From Spirosoma sp. 48-14 (GTDB lineage Bacteria; Bacteroidota; Bacteroidia; Cytophagales; Spirosomataceae), in NCBI RefSeq assembly GCF_001898575.1, contig NZ_MKUD01000022.1, positions 115,041-179,040 of the forward strand: DNA of 64,000 bases. Direction: 5' to 3'. Under the pieces are notes generated by a model. That model was not told the DNA's origin. It made no database searches and saw only the letters and a program-made list of their open reading frames with translations. Positions 32,298-41,312 of the stretch are shown here, one piece after another (within the stretch, counting starts at the first letter, position 1; each line of letters opens with the position of its first letter). The position numbers were made by a program, and so were the translations under genes.

Positions 32298-33380
32298 ATG
32301 GAAAACCCATTTATGCGCCGTGCGCTCGAACTGGCTACACTGGGTCGTGGTTGGGTGAGCCCTAACCCAATGGTTGGCTGTGTAATCGTACATGATCGAA
32401 AAGGAGAAGTTGACATTCCCTTCGCCCGAATCATAGGAGAGGGGTGGCACCAACGATACGGCGAAGCGCATGCCGAGCGCAACGCCATCCTGTCGGTTCG
32501 GCCAGAGGATACCCATCTGTTGCCCGAAAGTACTGCCTATGTAACGCTGGAGCCCTGCTCGCATTACGGTAAACAGCCCCCCTGTGCCGATTTGTTGATC
32601 GAACGAGCGGTTGGTCGGGTCGTTTGCTGTAATGATGATCCTAATCCGCTCGTGGCTGGTCAGGGTTTTGCTCGGCTTCGTGCTGCGGGTATTCAGGTCG
32701 AAACAGGGGTTATGAACGAACTGGGCCGTCAGTTGAACGCCCGCTTTTTTACTTTTTTTGAAAAGAAACGTCCCTATATCATCCTGAAATGGGCCGAAAC
32801 AACCGACGGGTTCCTTGGGGGGGAAGGTAGTAAGCCTGTCAAGGTCAGTGGGAATCTGGCCCATCGGCTGGTGCATCGGTGGCGGAGTGAAGAAGATGGC
32901 ATTATGGTGGGTACCAATACCGCCTGCAACGACAATCCTCAGCTCAATACCCGCCTTTGGCCCGGTAAAAATCCTGTTCGCATTGTATTGGACCGCAACC
33001 TGATCTTACCTGCTGATCTTCATCTATTCGACGGTTCTCAGCCGACGATCGTGTATCATCAAAGCGTAAACAGGAGTCTCGAATCGGAACCAGAAGAACA
33101 CAACGCAGATACAGCCCTTTTTCCGCTCGACTACGCCATCACTCCATCACTCAACCACACCTTGCAGGACCTTCGCCAACGAGGTATTCAATCGGTTCTT
33201 GTCGAGGGCGGAGCGGCACTGTTGCAATCGTTTATGGACGAGGGTGTTTGGGATGAGATGCGCGTATTTCGCAGTCCTGGCTTGATGGGGAAAGGTATAA
33301 AAGCGCCTGTTGTACAAGGGAAATTAGTGAGTCGCGAGCAGGTAGGAAAGGATGAATTAAGCATTTACCAACCCAACTAG
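32298..33380 (+). CDS. ribD: Bifunctional diaminohydroxyphosphoribosylaminopyrimidine deaminase / 5-amino-6-(5-phosphoribosylamino)uracil reductase
   Basis: About 360 residues from the ATG at 32298 (MENPFMRRALELATLGRGWVSPNPMVG); an in-frame ATG at 32277 adds seven residues. The deaminase domain has the zinc motifs HAERNAI and PCSHYGKQPPCADLL. The reductase domain begins near YIILKWAETTDGFLGGEG and ends with SVLVEGGAALLQSF. It catalyses the second and third steps of riboflavin synthesis. Other rib genes are not nearby. The frame upstream of the chosen start overlaps prmC on the opposite strand and is not coding. Confidence 0.96.
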   Translation: MENPFMRRALELATLGRGWVSPNPMVGCVIVHDRKGEVDIPFARIIGEGWHQRYGEAHAERNAILSVRPEDTHLLPESTAYVTLEPCSHYGKQPPCADLLIERAVGRVVCCNDDPNPLVAGQGFARLRAAGIQVETGVMNELGRQLNARFFTFFEKKRPYIILKWAETTDGFLGGEGSKPVKVSGNLAHRLVHRWRSEEDGIMVGTNTACNDNPQLNTRLWPGKNPVRIVLDRNLILPADLHLFDGSQPTIVYHQSVNRSLESEPEEHNADTALFPLDYAITPSLNHTLQDLRQRGIQSVLVEGGAALLQSFMDEGVWDEMRVFRSPGLMGKGIKAPVVQGKLVSREQVGKDELSIYQPN

Positions 33381-33469
33381 ACTATGGATTGAGATGATTC
33401 GTATAACCAGTATCGGCCGTAGTAACGCCAGTAGATTGACAGTTTTTTGTCGGTAGGGCTGTATACGAA

Positions 33470-33499
33470 AATAGCTCTGGAAAAGAATCCAGAGCTATT
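33470..33499 (-). terminator. Hairpin terminator of the 33576 lipoprotein gene
   Basis: AATAGCTCTGGA / TCCAGAGCTATT, a perfect 12-bp stem with a 6-nt loop. On the minus strand it is followed by TTCG after the terminal TT pairs, and on the plus strand by a run of A. It can serve the minus-strand gene and, less well, ribD. The rest of 33381-33575 shows nothing recognisable. Confidence 0.75.
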
Positions 33500-33575
33500 A
33501 AAAAACACATTTTGCGGAAAAATTCTTAACCTACACGTTATCGATGTGGTGCTTTGAGCGTATTGAAAACGAACC

Positions 33576-34082
33576 TTACGATTGTGCAACTGGCATTGCA
33601 TTAACGCCGATATTGCCACTGGCTACCAGTGTTGTGCCCTGCATTATCTTCACATTGGCATCGTATGTACTCAGCTTATCATAGAAGCCCGCTTCATTGA
33701 TTGTGAAGTACTTGTTGCTGGAGAATATGCCAGTGGCTCCGTTGATGGTGTCCAGCGTTTTCAGCGATGTAGTCGATGCGGTTGATAGTTTGCCCTGGAA
33801 GATCGAGGATGAATACGATGTGCCGGTTGCGGTGTTGTACAGACCAACTTCTACCAGCGTAACCGATGTATTGTATTTATAAAAGACAACACGCCCATAA
33901 ATATTTTTCCCATCCGTCGAAGCCAGGGTATACGCCTTATATGTAGTCAGTGTGCCACCACCCGAAGCCGTATTATAGATGGGCTCATAGTTTTCCTGTT
34001 CGCAGGAGGTTGATAGTACAAGCAGTGCAAACAAAAGACCTACAGCAGGCATTGAGCGAAAGAAATAAACAAGGTGTTTCAT
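33576..34082 (-). CDS. Small lipoprotein encoded with a TonB receptor, unknown family
   Basis: 168 residues. The signal peptide ends in a lipobox-like VLSTSCEQ, so a lipid-anchored protein is expected. The rest is Ser/Thr/Tyr-rich beta-type sequence (YTLASTDGKNIYGRVVFYKY ... VEVGLYNTATG). It starts 12 bp after the stop of the 984-residue TonB receptor and is surely in its operon. It is much too small to be a SusD. It may bind ligand or sit beside the receptor; no family was recognised. Confidence 0.8.
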   Translation of the reverse strand: MKHLVYFFRSMPAVGLLFALLVLSTSCEQENYEPIYNTASGGGTLTTYKAYTLASTDGKNIYGRVVFYKYNTSVTLVEVGLYNTATGTSYSSSIFQGKLSTASTTSLKTLDTINGATGIFSSNKYFTINEAGFYDKLSTYDANVKIMQGTTLVASGNIGVNAMPVAQS

Positions 34083-34094
34083 AGTCGGGATACA

Positions 34095-37049
34095 TTAAAG
34101 GTTGAATGACACACGGCCATAGTAATAGGCACCATTTGACCCTTGCTGGTAGTTGGAGTACAGATAAAAACCACGGTTTTCAGGACGAAGGATCTCTGGA
34201 TACTGGTCCAGAATGTTGCTGCCACCAATAGAGAATTTCAGATTTTTATTTACAGCGTAGCCAATGCTTAGGTCGAAGATCGTCTGGGGTTTAAAGGTCT
34301 GATCGTAGTAATTCCCCTTATCGTCGGCCGATACAGAAAGGGCTGTAATTTTCCCATAATAAGTGCCGCGTAACATGACATCCCATTTGTTTTGCCGAAA
34401 CATCACTGAGCCAATAAGTTTGGTGCGGGGTGTTCCGGTTTCGAACTGACCAATCACATCCCGGCTAAGGTATTTTTCGACTACCTGATCGGGGGTAAGA
34501 TTCTCTACTTTCAGGCTGGGTGGATTCCGGCTTAGTATGCTGTTCTTGCTGAAAATGGCTGCCAGGCTGTAGGTGAGGCTTTTGTTGCGGGACAGATTCT
34601 GGGTGTAATTGCCAACCAGTTCAAGACCTTTGGAACGCACATTGGCCCCATTGACGAAGAACTGAGCCTGACCAGCACCGATTACCTCATCGTAGTGATT
34701 GCCTACTTCCTCGGCACTAAAGAAGCTGGTTTGGAAAATGCGGTTATCAACATCAATCTGATAGGCATCTACAGTGACCTCAAAACCCCGTGTAGGCTGG
34801 TAGGTTAGCCCTAACCCATACGTCCGGGAGTTTTCCTGGCTTAGCCCTTTGATGCCCAGCACGCGTGCGGCTGTACTATTGGTTGCATAAGTGGTAACGT
34901 CGAGGGGTTGAGGAACTCCGTTAGCATCGGGAATGAAAGCTGTAGTTGTGTGCGTGAAGTTCAACTCCTGCAACGAAGGAGCCCGGAAGCCTGAGGCAAT
35001 AGAGCCCCGGACAGTGAGATTCTTGGCGATGTTGTACCGGGCGGCTAATTTACCGATCGCTACTCCGCCGAAGTCAGAATAGTTTTCAATCCGTACGGCA
35101 GCCGCCAGCAAGAGTTTCTGAGTTAGCTCAAGCTCCGTATCCAGGTAAGCCGCCATCGTTGTTCGGAATGCGTTACGTTCATCTTTAGGCCCGAATCCAG
35201 AAAAACACTGGCAGTTGGCTGCAAAGTTTTTGACCGTAATTTGTTGACCGGCAAAGACTGACAACGGTTTCCCATCGGCCCCAACAATCGGCTGAGCGGC
35301 TTCATTCTGCAACGGTAACCCATTTGGGCCAACCAGCAACCCTGCCTGCGTAGCGGTTAGAATGCCCGCGTCGCCGTAGGTGTAGCTCTCTTCCTGACCT
35401 TTGATGATTTTGTAGTTTTCAACCCGCATCTCCGCACCAAACGCGACGTTCAGGCCGTTCATAACTCCCTTGAAATACCGGGAGAAGTCAAGGTTGGTAG
35501 AGTTCTGGGTGAACTGGTTCGTGCCAATGTTCATATCGACCGGCGAGTTGGCACCAATCGACGCATTGAAGGTATTGGTCATGCTAATCAGCGAGGTATT
35601 CCGACCGAATGTGTTGCTGAAATCGACGCTGAACTCGCCCAGTTTGCTGCGGATACCGACTGTGTTGGATATATCGGCTGTATTGGTGATCAATTGCGGC
35701 CGGAAGCCGTTGGGATAGAGCAGGTAGTTGAATCGATCCGTTTGAGCCGGGCGACGGTAGTAGCAGGAGAACCCCTTCAGGTATTTGTACGACATGCCTC
35801 CGAAGCTGTAGAGTGTCGTATTGGCGTTGATTTCATAGCCTGCGTTGTAGAACATCGAGCCCATCGTGATACCGGGCATACCCGCATATACCGAAAAATC
35901 AGAGGGAGTAAGCCCACGGGCGCTCAGTAAACCCGATTCTGTTTTCAGGCTAGTGGCTAAGGTTGTATTGCCAGTTGCCTGTGCATTAACCAGTTCGGGA
36001 TTGGTAATAATGGGACGGCCATATTTGTCCGTACGCAGGTTATTTAGGTACGTATTGTCATAGATTTGCCAGTCGTTTACAAATTGACGAATGGTTGGCC
36101 GACGCTGGGTGATCTGGCCTGTCAGGTTCAGAAAGCCTTTGTCGCCAATCTTGAAGCCATAGTTTGCATCGAACTGGTAGTTGAAGCCATCGGGTTTGCC
36201 CGCCTTCGTCAGATCGCCAGCCTGCCCGCCTGAGTTGAGATAGCCACCACCCGTCAGGCTACTTGTTAATTTATTCGTCCCTTTTTTAAGAATAATGTTA
36301 ACCACCCCGGCAACGGCATCCGAACCGTACTGAGCGGCTGCGCCATCGCGCAGAATTTCGACCCGATCAATTGAAGCGGCTGGTATGGTCATCATATCGA
36401 CCGATGTGGAAGGACTACCGACGGCTGTTGTTCCGATCAGGAGCGACGATGTGTGCCGCCGTTTGCCATTGACGAGTACCAGAATCTGGTTGGGGGCCAT
36501 ATTTCGTAGCTGTACCGGATCGACGTGGGAGTCGAGGTCGCCCCCCTGATTTCGGACCGCGTTGAAGCTAGGAGCAACGAAGGCAAGCATCTGGGCCAGG
36601 TCAATTTGGGGAAGATCGCCCATAATGTCTTTAATCGAGATGACATCCACGGGAACAGGTGTTTCCAGAATGGTTCGTCCTGTATTGCGTGTACCCGTTA
36701 CGACTAGCTCGGTCAGTTGGGTGGCATCCTCGTCGAGCGATACGTTAATATTGGTTTGATCGCCTACTTTTATCTCTTTGGATTTGAAGCCGATAAAGCT
36801 AACAACCAATACATCACTCGGCGAAGCGTCTACCGAAAACATACCCTGAGCATCTGTAATAGCGCCTTTGCGACTATTGCCTTTCACCAGGACATTGACG
36901 CCCTGTAAAATTTCGGTATTGCCGCTGGAGGTGACTTTTCCGGTTATCTTTCGGGTCTGAGCCAATGTTGTTATTGGCACTAGAGTTACCAGTGCCAACA
37001 TGGTAACTAGCACTGGTAGTACATGAAGTAGAAGTCTCTTTTGTTTCAT
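34095..37049 (-). CDS. TonB-dependent outer-membrane receptor
   Basis: 984 residues: signal peptide to about residue 30 (TTLAQ), CarboxypepD_reg-like domain (about 33-115, RKITGKVTSSGNTEILQG ... VVSFIGFKSKEI), plug (about 120-260, ELVVTGTRNTGRTILETPVPVDV ... IDRVEILRDGAAAQYGSDAVAGVVNI) and a barrel ending in YYYGRVSFNL. The plug resembles iron/cobalamin-type receptors more than SusC. The partner is a small lipoprotein rather than SusD. nagA lies upstream on the same strand, but 826 bp away, so a link to amino-sugar use is only suggestive. Confidence 0.95.
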   Translation of the reverse strand: MKQKRLLLHVLPVLVTMLALVTLVPITTLAQTRKITGKVTSSGNTEILQGVNVLVKGNSRKGAITDAQGMFSVDASPSDVLVVSFIGFKSKEIKVGDQTNINVSLDEDATQLTELVVTGTRNTGRTILETPVPVDVISIKDIMGDLPQIDLAQMLAFVAPSFNAVRNQGGDLDSHVDPVQLRNMAPNQILVLVNGKRRHTSSLLIGTTAVGSPSTSVDMMTIPAASIDRVEILRDGAAAQYGSDAVAGVVNIILKKGTNKLTSSLTGGGYLNSGGQAGDLTKAGKPDGFNYQFDANYGFKIGDKGFLNLTGQITQRRPTIRQFVNDWQIYDNTYLNNLRTDKYGRPIITNPELVNAQATGNTTLATSLKTESGLLSARGLTPSDFSVYAGMPGITMGSMFYNAGYEINANTTLYSFGGMSYKYLKGFSCYYRRPAQTDRFNYLLYPNGFRPQLITNTADISNTVGIRSKLGEFSVDFSNTFGRNTSLISMTNTFNASIGANSPVDMNIGTNQFTQNSTNLDFSRYFKGVMNGLNVAFGAEMRVENYKIIKGQEESYTYGDAGILTATQAGLLVGPNGLPLQNEAAQPIVGADGKPLSVFAGQQITVKNFAANCQCFSGFGPKDERNAFRTTMAAYLDTELELTQKLLLAAAVRIENYSDFGGVAIGKLAARYNIAKNLTVRGSIASGFRAPSLQELNFTHTTTAFIPDANGVPQPLDVTTYATNSTAARVLGIKGLSQENSRTYGLGLTYQPTRGFEVTVDAYQIDVDNRIFQTSFFSAEEVGNHYDEVIGAGQAQFFVNGANVRSKGLELVGNYTQNLSRNKSLTYSLAAIFSKNSILSRNPPSLKVENLTPDQVVEKYLSRDVIGQFETGTPRTKLIGSVMFRQNKWDVMLRGTYYGKITALSVSADDKGNYYDQTFKPQTIFDLSIGYAVNKNLKFSIGGSNILDQYPEILRPENRGFYLYSNYQQGSNGAYYYGRVSFNL

Positions 37050-37875
37050 AATTATTGATGAAAAGTTAGATTGGATAATCCACGGATAAGGAGTAGAAAA
37101 GCGCAGAAGTAAGGCAGTCAGTGTGGAAGTACACCCTGTAACTGTCTGGCTTTAAAAAGAATATAGCTGTAGTGGTGAACGAGAAGGAGAAATCAGCTTC
37201 GTTGTCGATGAGATTCGGAGGGGTGTTGTTGGCTTAAATTGGCCATGTGCTGCTTAGTGGAGTGTCGCACCTCAGATCGCCCCATTGTCAGGCCGGTTGG
37301 CGACCGATAAAGTAGAATTCCAGGAGAATATCTTCGGCCTGTTGTGTATCCGCTGATTGATTCGTACGGTTTCATCATATTGATAAGTTGAACGGTAAGT
37401 AATACTTAGTTTTAACGACAAGACAATACACAACCTGACAGGGCTTTTACGACCCATACAGAAGGCGAAAAATTACTATTGAAATCAGGCTATAGCGTAT
37501 CGACTACGAGTTAGTTTCTGGCTAATAGCTTCTTTGATAGAGTGCCTCTCAATTAGAATTCTATTGCGCGATTTGAGAGTATATTTTGTTGTACTTAGTC
37601 GAAATTACAAACTATAATAACGTTGTCAAGTGTAAATATAGAATATAATACTGAATTATATAAATAGTACAACAGAAAATTATATAGCTTCTATTTTTCC
37701 TTTGTCTGTTTTATATATATCCGTATTTATACTTACTTGATAAACCGTAAGCGCAGTGGTTCAACTAAAACAAATTACCCCCGAAAAATAGCTGTGCAAG
37801 ATGGGGTTTATCTGAGCCAGCTACCGTTCGAGAGTAACGTTAGATTATTAGAGAGGAAAGGGTAGGGTACAGCCC
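37050..37875. other. 826-bp gap upstream of the TonB receptor
   Basis: No convincing gene. The left half is of ordinary composition; the part at about 37560-37760 is AT-rich (for example ATATAATACTGAATTATATAAATAG) and may hold the receptor promoter and its control sites. A 61-codon minus-strand frame at 37193-37378 has no recognisable domain or start context. No riboswitch was recognised. Confidence 0.5.
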
Positions 37876-39036
37876 TCAACGGATAGCTACACCCTGGGTC
37901 CAGACCCCTTTTGTGTGGAGTGATTGATCTGTCCGTACCAGGTTAGCGACGTACCCTGGCTGAATCTTTCCCAGTTGATGACCCATGCCGATAATGTCGG
38001 CTGGAACCGTTGAAGCCATGCGAAGCGCATTGGTCAATGGAATCTCCGCTTGCTCAACCGCTATCCGAACGCAGTCGATCAGCGTTATAGCGGAACCTGC
38101 CAGATTACCTTCATCGTTGACATAACGCCCTGGGCCGTTGCTATCTGGTTCATAATGAACGACAAACTGGCCTAAGGTGAACGAAGGGCGGGGGGGATTG
38201 GCGAATAGAGCATCCGAAATAAGAAATAATCGTTCGCCAAGCAATCGGTAGGCAATGCGGATGGTGGTGGGATTGCAATGGTAGCTGTCTGCAATGATGC
38301 TGGCCCGAACAGTAGGATGGTCGAATACGGCCCCGACAACACCCGGCTCTCGACTTTCGAAACCTCGCATGGCATTATACAGGTGCGTAGAAAGCGGCAC
38401 ACCATTGTCGAAGGCGGCTGTAGCCTGCTCATATGTGGCATTACTATGGCCCAGCGAAAGTAGCGTGTTAGGATGCTTCAGCTGCTTGATGGTCTCAAAC
38501 TGCTCAGGCGAAAAAATTTCAGGAGCCAGTGTTAGTATACGGATGATATCGGCATTTGTACTGAACAGAGCTTCCAGTTCACCTTCGGCGGGCGTTCGTA
38601 CATACGCCATGCTATGGGCTCCCCGCTTGACAGGGTTGAAATAAGGCCCTTCAATGTGCAGCCCCGGTACCCCAAATGGGTCTTCGTCTCGGGCAACCGC
38701 TACGGCTGCCATCGCCTGTTGCATAACAGCCAGCGAGGTTGAGTGAATGGTTGGCAGGAGTGTGGTCGTGCCATTTTGGGCATGCGAATTATAAATATGC
38801 CGAACCGTATCCGGGGTCGGCACTTCGTTTAAGAACAGATTCGAACCGCCATATAATTGAAGATCGATGAGGCCAGGAATAAGATAATCGCCAGCCAGAT
38901 CGATGCTGGACGTTATATCGGTAGAAATATTGTCGGCTGTTGTAATTTCCTGAATCCGGCCGTTTTCTACGCGGACGGTTGCATTGGTAAGCCATTCATC
39001 GCCAGTAAAGACGGTCGCATTAACAAACTGATTCAT
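37876..39036 (-). CDS. nagA: N-acetylglucosamine-6-phosphate deacetylase
   Basis: 386 residues of the amidohydrolase fold: PGLIDLQLYGGSNLFLNE, the metal-site HIEGPYFNPVKRGAH, LSLGHSNATYEQATAAFDNG, STHLYNAMRGFESREPG and SDALFANPPRPSF. It removes acetate from GlcNAc-6-P in the cytosol, feeding amino sugars to glycolysis or wall recycling. The first metal site reads DLQLYGG rather than DxHxHG, normal for NagA. No nagB is adjacent. The ATG at 39036 is preceded by a short gap that holds a dispersed hairpin repeat. Confidence 0.95.
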   Translation of the reverse strand: MNQFVNATVFTGDEWLTNATVRVENGRIQEITTADNISTDITSSIDLAGDYLIPGLIDLQLYGGSNLFLNEVPTPDTVRHIYNSHAQNGTTTLLPTIHSTSLAVMQQAMAAVAVARDEDPFGVPGLHIEGPYFNPVKRGAHSMAYVRTPAEGELEALFSTNADIIRILTLAPEIFSPEQFETIKQLKHPNTLLSLGHSNATYEQATAAFDNGVPLSTHLYNAMRGFESREPGVVGAVFDHPTVRASIIADSYHCNPTTIRIAYRLLGERLFLISDALFANPPRPSFTLGQFVVHYEPDSNGPGRYVNDEGNLAGSAITLIDCVRIAVEQAEIPLTNALRMASTVPADIIGMGHQLGKIQPGYVANLVRTDQSLHTKGVWTQGVAIR

Positions 39037-39127
39037 GTAAGGATGGAGCTTTTACTTCGTATTACAGACAAATGATGGCCGGAATCTACCCGATTTTTCG
39101 TTTTTTTGTGAATAAATTCTTTTACGG

Positions 39128-39187
39128 TTTTCAGTTTATGGTGGGCTAACACACGAAGTTTTGTATTCGCCTAGCATAAACTGAAAA
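39128..39187. repeat. Second copy of the TTTTCAGTTTAYGGT intergenic hairpin
   Basis: TTTTCAGTTTATG (39128-39140) and its exact complement CATAAACTGAAAA (39175-39187) form a 13-bp stem. The inner GTGGGCTAAC matches GTGGGCTGAC in the repeat at 31302-31389. It lies between the divergent nagA and aroA genes. Confidence 0.65.
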
Positions 39188-39205
39188 TTCTAAACAATAA
39201 ACTGC

Positions 39206-40480
39206 TTGAACGCTGCTCGTTTAACTCCTCCTGCCAGCCTAACCAGCCCTGGTCTTGTCCAGGCTACAATTCCATTGGCTTCGTCGAAAAGTGAAAGTAA
39301 TCGTGCACTGATCATTGATGCCCTGACCGGCTTTCAATCGGATCTGCATAACCTGTCGACCGCCCGCGATACACAAACGATGATTCGGTTGCTGAAATCG
39401 GATGACAATACCGCCGATGTACTGGATGCAGGTACGACAATGCGTTTTCTGACGGCGTATTTTGCAGCAACTGGACAGAGTAAAACGATGACGGGTACCC
39501 CGCGCATGTGTGAACGGCCCATTGGTATTCTGGTCGATGCGTTGCGAACCCTGGGTGCCGATATTACCTATTTGAACAAAGATGGCTATCCTCCGCTGCA
39601 ATTGAATGGGTTTAAGCCTTCGGATACCAACCGAGTGCAAATTCGGGGTGATGTAAGTAGCCAGTATATTTCGGCCTTGCTGATGATTGCTCCTACCTTG
39701 CCCAATGGGCTGACCCTGGAATTGACCGGGGCTATCGGGTCGCGTCCGTACATTGAAATGACACTGGAGCAAATGATCTGCTTCGGGGCCGATGTGCAGG
39801 CTGACTGGGATTCGAAAACGATTACTGTAGCTCCCAGGCCGTATACCCCTACAAACTATACTATCGAGTCGGATTGGTCGGGAGCCAGTTACTGGTATAG
39901 CGTAGCAGCTTTAGCGCTTGACGAAACGGCTGAGATCTTCCTGTTGGGGTTAAAACCAAAATCGTTGCAGGGCGACAGTGCTATTGTGTCGATTATGCGA
40001 TTGTTAGGTGTCGAAAGCACGTTTACAGAACAGGGCGTTCGGCTCACCAAACGCCCGGCTGCTGAGTCGCTGGCCTGGGATTTTACCGATTGCCCTGACC
40101 TGGCGCAGACGGTGGCGGTTTGTGCAGCTGTAAAAGGAATTACGCTACGACTAACGGGTATCGAAAGTCTGAAAATCAAAGAGACCGACCGGGTAGCCGC
40201 TCTACAGGCTGAATTACAAAAAATTGGCGCCGAGTTAGTTGAAATAGAGACTAACCATCGGTATGAAGTTCGACGAATGGACCAGACACACACGGTTCCA
40301 GCCATCATCAAGACCTACGACGATCACCGGATGGCTATGGCGTTTGCACCTGTAGCCATGCGGGAAGAAATTATCATTGAAGAACCGGGCGTAGTTGCTA
40401 AATCGTATCCTAGTTTCTGGGATGATATGGCCCGAGTGGCTACCGTTGAGTTTGTCTCAGCAGGCCAGATAGCCAACTGA
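39206..40480 (+). CDS. aroA: 3-phosphoshikimate 1-carboxyvinyltransferase (EPSP synthase)
   Basis: 424 residues, shikimate pathway step 6. Motifs seen: ASSKSESNRALIIDALTG (phosphate/PEP site, SKSESNR), DAGTTMRFLTAYFA, GTPRMCERPIG, RGDVSSQYISALLM, KIKETDRVAALQAEL and KTYDDHRMAMAFAP. The start must be TTG at 39206: an in-frame TAA lies 15 bp upstream and no ATG or GTG occurs before the conserved SKSESNR motif. TTG initiation may lower translation. The gene is monocistronic, with nagA divergent upstream. Confidence 0.95.
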   Translation: MNAARLTPPASLTSPGLVQATIPLASSKSESNRALIIDALTGFQSDLHNLSTARDTQTMIRLLKSDDNTADVLDAGTTMRFLTAYFAATGQSKTMTGTPRMCERPIGILVDALRTLGADITYLNKDGYPPLQLNGFKPSDTNRVQIRGDVSSQYISALLMIAPTLPNGLTLELTGAIGSRPYIEMTLEQMICFGADVQADWDSKTITVAPRPYTPTNYTIESDWSGASYWYSVAALALDETAEIFLLGLKPKSLQGDSAIVSIMRLLGVESTFTEQGVRLTKRPAAESLAWDFTDCPDLAQTVAVCAAVKGITLRLTGIESLKIKETDRVAALQAELQKIGAELVEIETNHRYEVRRMDQTHTVPAIIKTYDDHRMAMAFAPVAMREEIIIEEPGVVAKSYPSFWDDMARVATVEFVSAGQIAN

Positions 40481-40650
40481 CGGATACACGATAGGCGCAA
40501 AAGTTTTGGGATGCAGACTGCTTCCAGACTTATTATAGACGGGTAGCGTGTTTTTAAGTATGCATTTAGGTTTGTATTGGTTGCTAAATTCTTGTTGTGT
40601 ATATTGCGAATAGGTATATTGCCCGACGCTTTACTAATTATATTCGCTAA

Positions 40651-41268
40651 ATGACCCCTAATCGTAGACTTGATCAGTTGGAGCCACTAATGGCTGATTC
40701 ACTTCAGAAGATTGATCGCTTGATCGAAGGACAAGGCCAGCTTGTTGAATTGGCTACCAATACAAAAAGTGAACTCGACCAGGTAAAAAAAACAGGAGAG
40801 CTTACAGCCAGTGGGTTAGCAAATCTAACCGTTACCACGCAAAAACAATTGGAGATATTGCAAGCTGGTCAGGATGAGCTTCGACTTGAACAGAAGAGCT
40901 TAAACGAAAACTTCGATGAACTTCGACTTGGTCAGCAACGGTTGGAGGTAAACTATGATGAACTTCGACTTGGACAGGAACGATTAGAGGCCAACTATGA
41001 TGGATTGCGTCTAAGTCAGGAACGATTAGAGACAAACTATGATGGATTACGCCTAGGTCAGGAACGGATAGAAGCAAATTATGATGGATTACGAATTGGT
41101 CAAGAACGGATAGAGGCAAATTATGATGAATTGCGAATTGGCCAGGAAATCTTAAAAATAGGACAAGGTCAGTTAACAAAAGCTTACGAAGAACTTAAAG
41201 TGAATCAGGAAAAATTGGTAGCTGGTCAGGAATTGATTTTACAGATTCTACGAGAAAAACTCTCATAA
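40651..41268 (+). CDS. Coiled-coil protein with 14-residue repeats
   Basis: 205 residues, almost wholly helical and charged. Residues about 84-167 are six tandem 14-residue repeats of the form LExNYDxLRLGQER, flanked by degenerate copies (LQAGQDELRLEQKS before; ILKIGQGQLTKAYEELKVNQEKL after). Two heptads per repeat predict a long parallel coiled coil. No signal peptide or membrane helix is seen. Function is unknown; such proteins often act as spacers or scaffolds. The gene is monocistronic. Confidence 0.8.
   Translation: MTPNRRLDQLEPLMADSLQKIDRLIEGQGQLVELATNTKSELDQVKKTGELTASGLANLTVTTQKQLEILQAGQDELRLEQKSLNENFDELRLGQQRLEVNYDELRLGQERLEANYDGLRLSQERLETNYDGLRLGQERIEANYDGLRIGQERIEANYDELRIGQEILKIGQGQLTKAYEELKVNQEKLVAGQELILQILREKLS
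40900..41151 (+). repeat. Six tandem 42-bp repeats within the coiled-coil gene
   Basis: Each unit is 42 bp (14 codons), beginning TTAAACGAAAACTTCGATGA in the first and drifting to ATAGAGGCAAATTATGATGA in the last. Neighbouring units are most alike, as expected for expansion by slippage or unequal exchange. Copy number may vary between strains. Confidence 0.85.
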
Positions 41269-41312
41269 ATAACGTTAGGTAAAAAAGTGAATGCCGTTTT
41301 GGGCTAAATAAT

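Noticed and set aside
34095-37049. SusC/SusD polysaccharide-utilisation locus
   Set aside because: No SusD-like gene is present and the plug region resembles metal-chelate receptors; the neighbour is a 168-residue lipoprotein.
37193-37378. 61-codon minus-strand frame upstream of the TonB receptor
   Set aside because: No signal peptide, domain or start context; composition resembles non-coding DNA. Kept only as part of the gap description.
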